7,584 bases of DNA, taken from the NCBI GenBank assembly GCA_900549275.1, contig URNU01000060.1, positions 1 to 7,584 on the forward strand. The letters are read 5' to 3'. This stretch comes from an uncultured Collinsella sp. (GTDB lineage Bacteria > Actinomycetota > Coriobacteriia > Coriobacteriales > Coriobacteriaceae). The notes below the pieces were generated by a model. The model made no database searches. It worked only from the letters and a program-made list of their open reading frames with translations, and had not been told where the DNA came from. Within the stretch, counting starts at the first letter, position 1, and each line of letters starts with the position of its first letter. Positions 6,766-7,584 of the stretch are shown here, in pieces. Made by a program: the position numbers and the translations under genes.

Positions 6766-6796
6766 ATGTGACAAAGGAACTGTCCCTTTGTCACAT
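6766..6796. repeat. Intergenic palindrome, copy 3 (supplies stop codon of the TetM-like gene)
   Basis: Left arm ATGTGACAAAGG (6766-6777) pairs with CCTTTGTCACAT (6785-6796); the centre AACTGTC has an A-C mismatch, an A-T pair and loop CTG (6780-6782). It differs from copy 1 only at one position (G instead of A at 6776) over 31 bases and has the same orientation. On the minus strand the right arm provides the ATG TGA that ends the TetM-like gene. No T-tract follows. Confidence 0.9.
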
Positions 6797-7584
6797 GTGG
6801 CCGAAAAACTCGGCATCTGCTGCTCGCCAGGGGCGGAATGTAGCGGGATCGATCTTTACGTGCGCCGCGGCGGGTACGTCGTACCATTTGACCGTGTAAC
6901 CGGCACCGTGAGAGCAAAAGACCGAATCGGGCGTGTTGGGCAGATCGGCCTCGGGCTCATAGGCGGCCGCCTCGATGACGCGCTCAGCATCATGGCAAGC
7001 CGCATAGCCGGCAAACTCTAGGTACAGATGTCCGCGACCACTCGTGTAGGTGGCTACCTCCAGCGCATAATCCTGCACCTCGGATGCCGGCACGCGACCC
7101 ACAAGCTTCGCCCGGCCCTCCGCCATCGTCGGCGGCTCGTACTCGGCACCCATGCGCGTGACATCCGAGAGCGCCCGGCCCACGCACTCCCCCGGCACCT
7201 CGAGCTCAAAGCGATACCACGGCTCCAACAGCACCGCCGCGCCGGCCTCACGCGCCTGCATCAAACCCTGGCGAATCGCGCGGTACGTGGCCTGGCGAAA
7301 GTCGCCGCCCTCGGTGTGTTTGGCATGCGCGCGGCCACCTGTGAGCGTAATGCGCACATCGGTGATGGGCGAGCCGGTCAGCACGCCCAGGTGATCACGC
7401 TCCATAGCGTTGGTGAGTGCCAGACGCTGCCAGTTAAGATCGAGCTCGTCGGTCGAGGTCACGGTGCCAAACTGTACGCCCGAACCCGCTGGCAACGGCT
7501 CCAGGCACAGATGCACCTCGGCATAGTGGCGCAGTGGCTCAAAGTGGCCCACGCCCTCGACCGGCTGCGAAATAGTCTCCTTAT
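6791..7584 (-). CDS. TetM/EF-G-like translation factor GTPase, C-terminal part only
   Basis: The frame is open to the right edge, so the start and the GTPase domain lie outside the window; 263 complete codons are visible. The first residues, KETISQPVEG, are the usual beginning of EF-G/TetM domain IV, which continues to HTEGGDFRQATYRAIRQGL (about 89-107). Domain V (EFG_C fold) begins around LLEPWYRFELEVPGECVGRALSDV and includes YTSGRGHLYLEFAGY. A C-terminal tail with NTPDSVFCSHGAGYTVKW (about 216-233) is typical of TetM-like chromosomal 'translation factor GTPase' proteins rather than of EF-G. Such proteins bind the ribosome at the EF-G site; true TetM-type members release tetracycline, but whether this one confers resistance cannot be judged from this fragment. 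An internal GTG at 7552 is not the start, since conserved coding continues upstream of it. The final Met-stop is encoded by palindrome copy 3, as it is for trmL by copy 1. Confidence 0.85.
   Translation of the reverse strand, partial: KETISQPVEGVGHFEPLRHYAEVHLCLEPLPAGSGVQFGTVTSTDELDLNWQRLALTNAMERDHLGVLTGSPITDVRITLTGGRAHAKHTEGGDFRQATYRAIRQGLMQAREAGAAVLLEPWYRFELEVPGECVGRALSDVTRMGAEYEPPTMAEGRAKLVGRVPASEVQDYALEVATYTSGRGHLYLEFAGYAACHDAERVIEAAAYEPEADLPNTPDSVFCSHGAGYTVKWYDVPAAAHVKIDPATFRPWRAADAEFFGHM

Noticed and set aside
1781..6796. CRISPR array or att sites of a known integrase
   Set aside because: There are only three copies at irregular kilobase distances, each palindromic, with no spacers, cas genes or integrase in the window.
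7152..7394. Open frame on the + strand opposite the TetM-like gene
   Set aside because: It is a shadow of clearly conserved domain IV/V coding on the minus strand, with no RBS or recognisable product.
6791..7584. Acquired tetracycline-resistance gene (tetM/O/W)
   Set aside because: Only domains IV, V and the tail are visible. The tail is shared with chromosomal TetM-like factors, so a resistance call is not supported.

Overview
The window is high-GC, with short intergenic gaps. The best guess is a gut actinobacterium of the Coriobacteriia, Collinsella-like. That rests on GC-rich codon use, gene content and the style of the intergenic palindromes; it is inference, since no marker gene is present. 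No tRNA, rRNA, CRISPR array, transposase or recombinase gene was found.

Layout, left to right. (1) 1-1092 (+): 3' part of a COG0523/CobW-family metallochaperone GTPase, cut by the window edge at its Walker A motif, followed by a strong hairpin plus T-tract at 1132-1166. (2) 1188-1787 (+): trmL, a SPOUT tRNA 2'-O-methyltransferase with an unusual ~43-residue insertion. (3) 1932-3032 (+): a P-loop AAA+/STAND-like ATPase with a C-terminal winged helix (ATPase 1). (4) 3073-5586 (-): a short UvrA-family protein lacking the UvrB-binding domain (UvrA2/DrrC type). (5) 5579-6697 (-): ATPase 2, a diverged paralogue of ATPase 1, whose stop overlaps the uvrA2 start by 8 nt. (6) 6791-7584 (-): C-terminal part of a TetM/EF-G-like translation factor, cut by the right edge.

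The most interesting feature is a family of three palindromes at 1781-1813, 3037-3071 and 6766-6796. All keep the core CTGTCCCTTTG in the same orientation, while the stem arms vary by paired compensatory changes. They mark the boundaries of the two ATPase-containing transcription units: ATPase 1 lies between copies 1 and 2, and ATPase 2-uvrA2 between copies 2 and 3. The two outer copies differ at 1 of 31 positions. They supply the ATG-TGA that ends both flanking genes, trmL and the TetM-like gene, which would face each other if the intervening ~4.95 kb were removed. This suggests a cassette of two ATPases plus UvrA2 that entered, or can leave, through a palindrome between two convergent housekeeping genes.

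Functionally, ATPase 2 and UvrA2 look translationally coupled and probably act together on DNA (damage, drug or foreign-DNA response). This is inferred from context; no catalytic effector such as a nuclease is visible.
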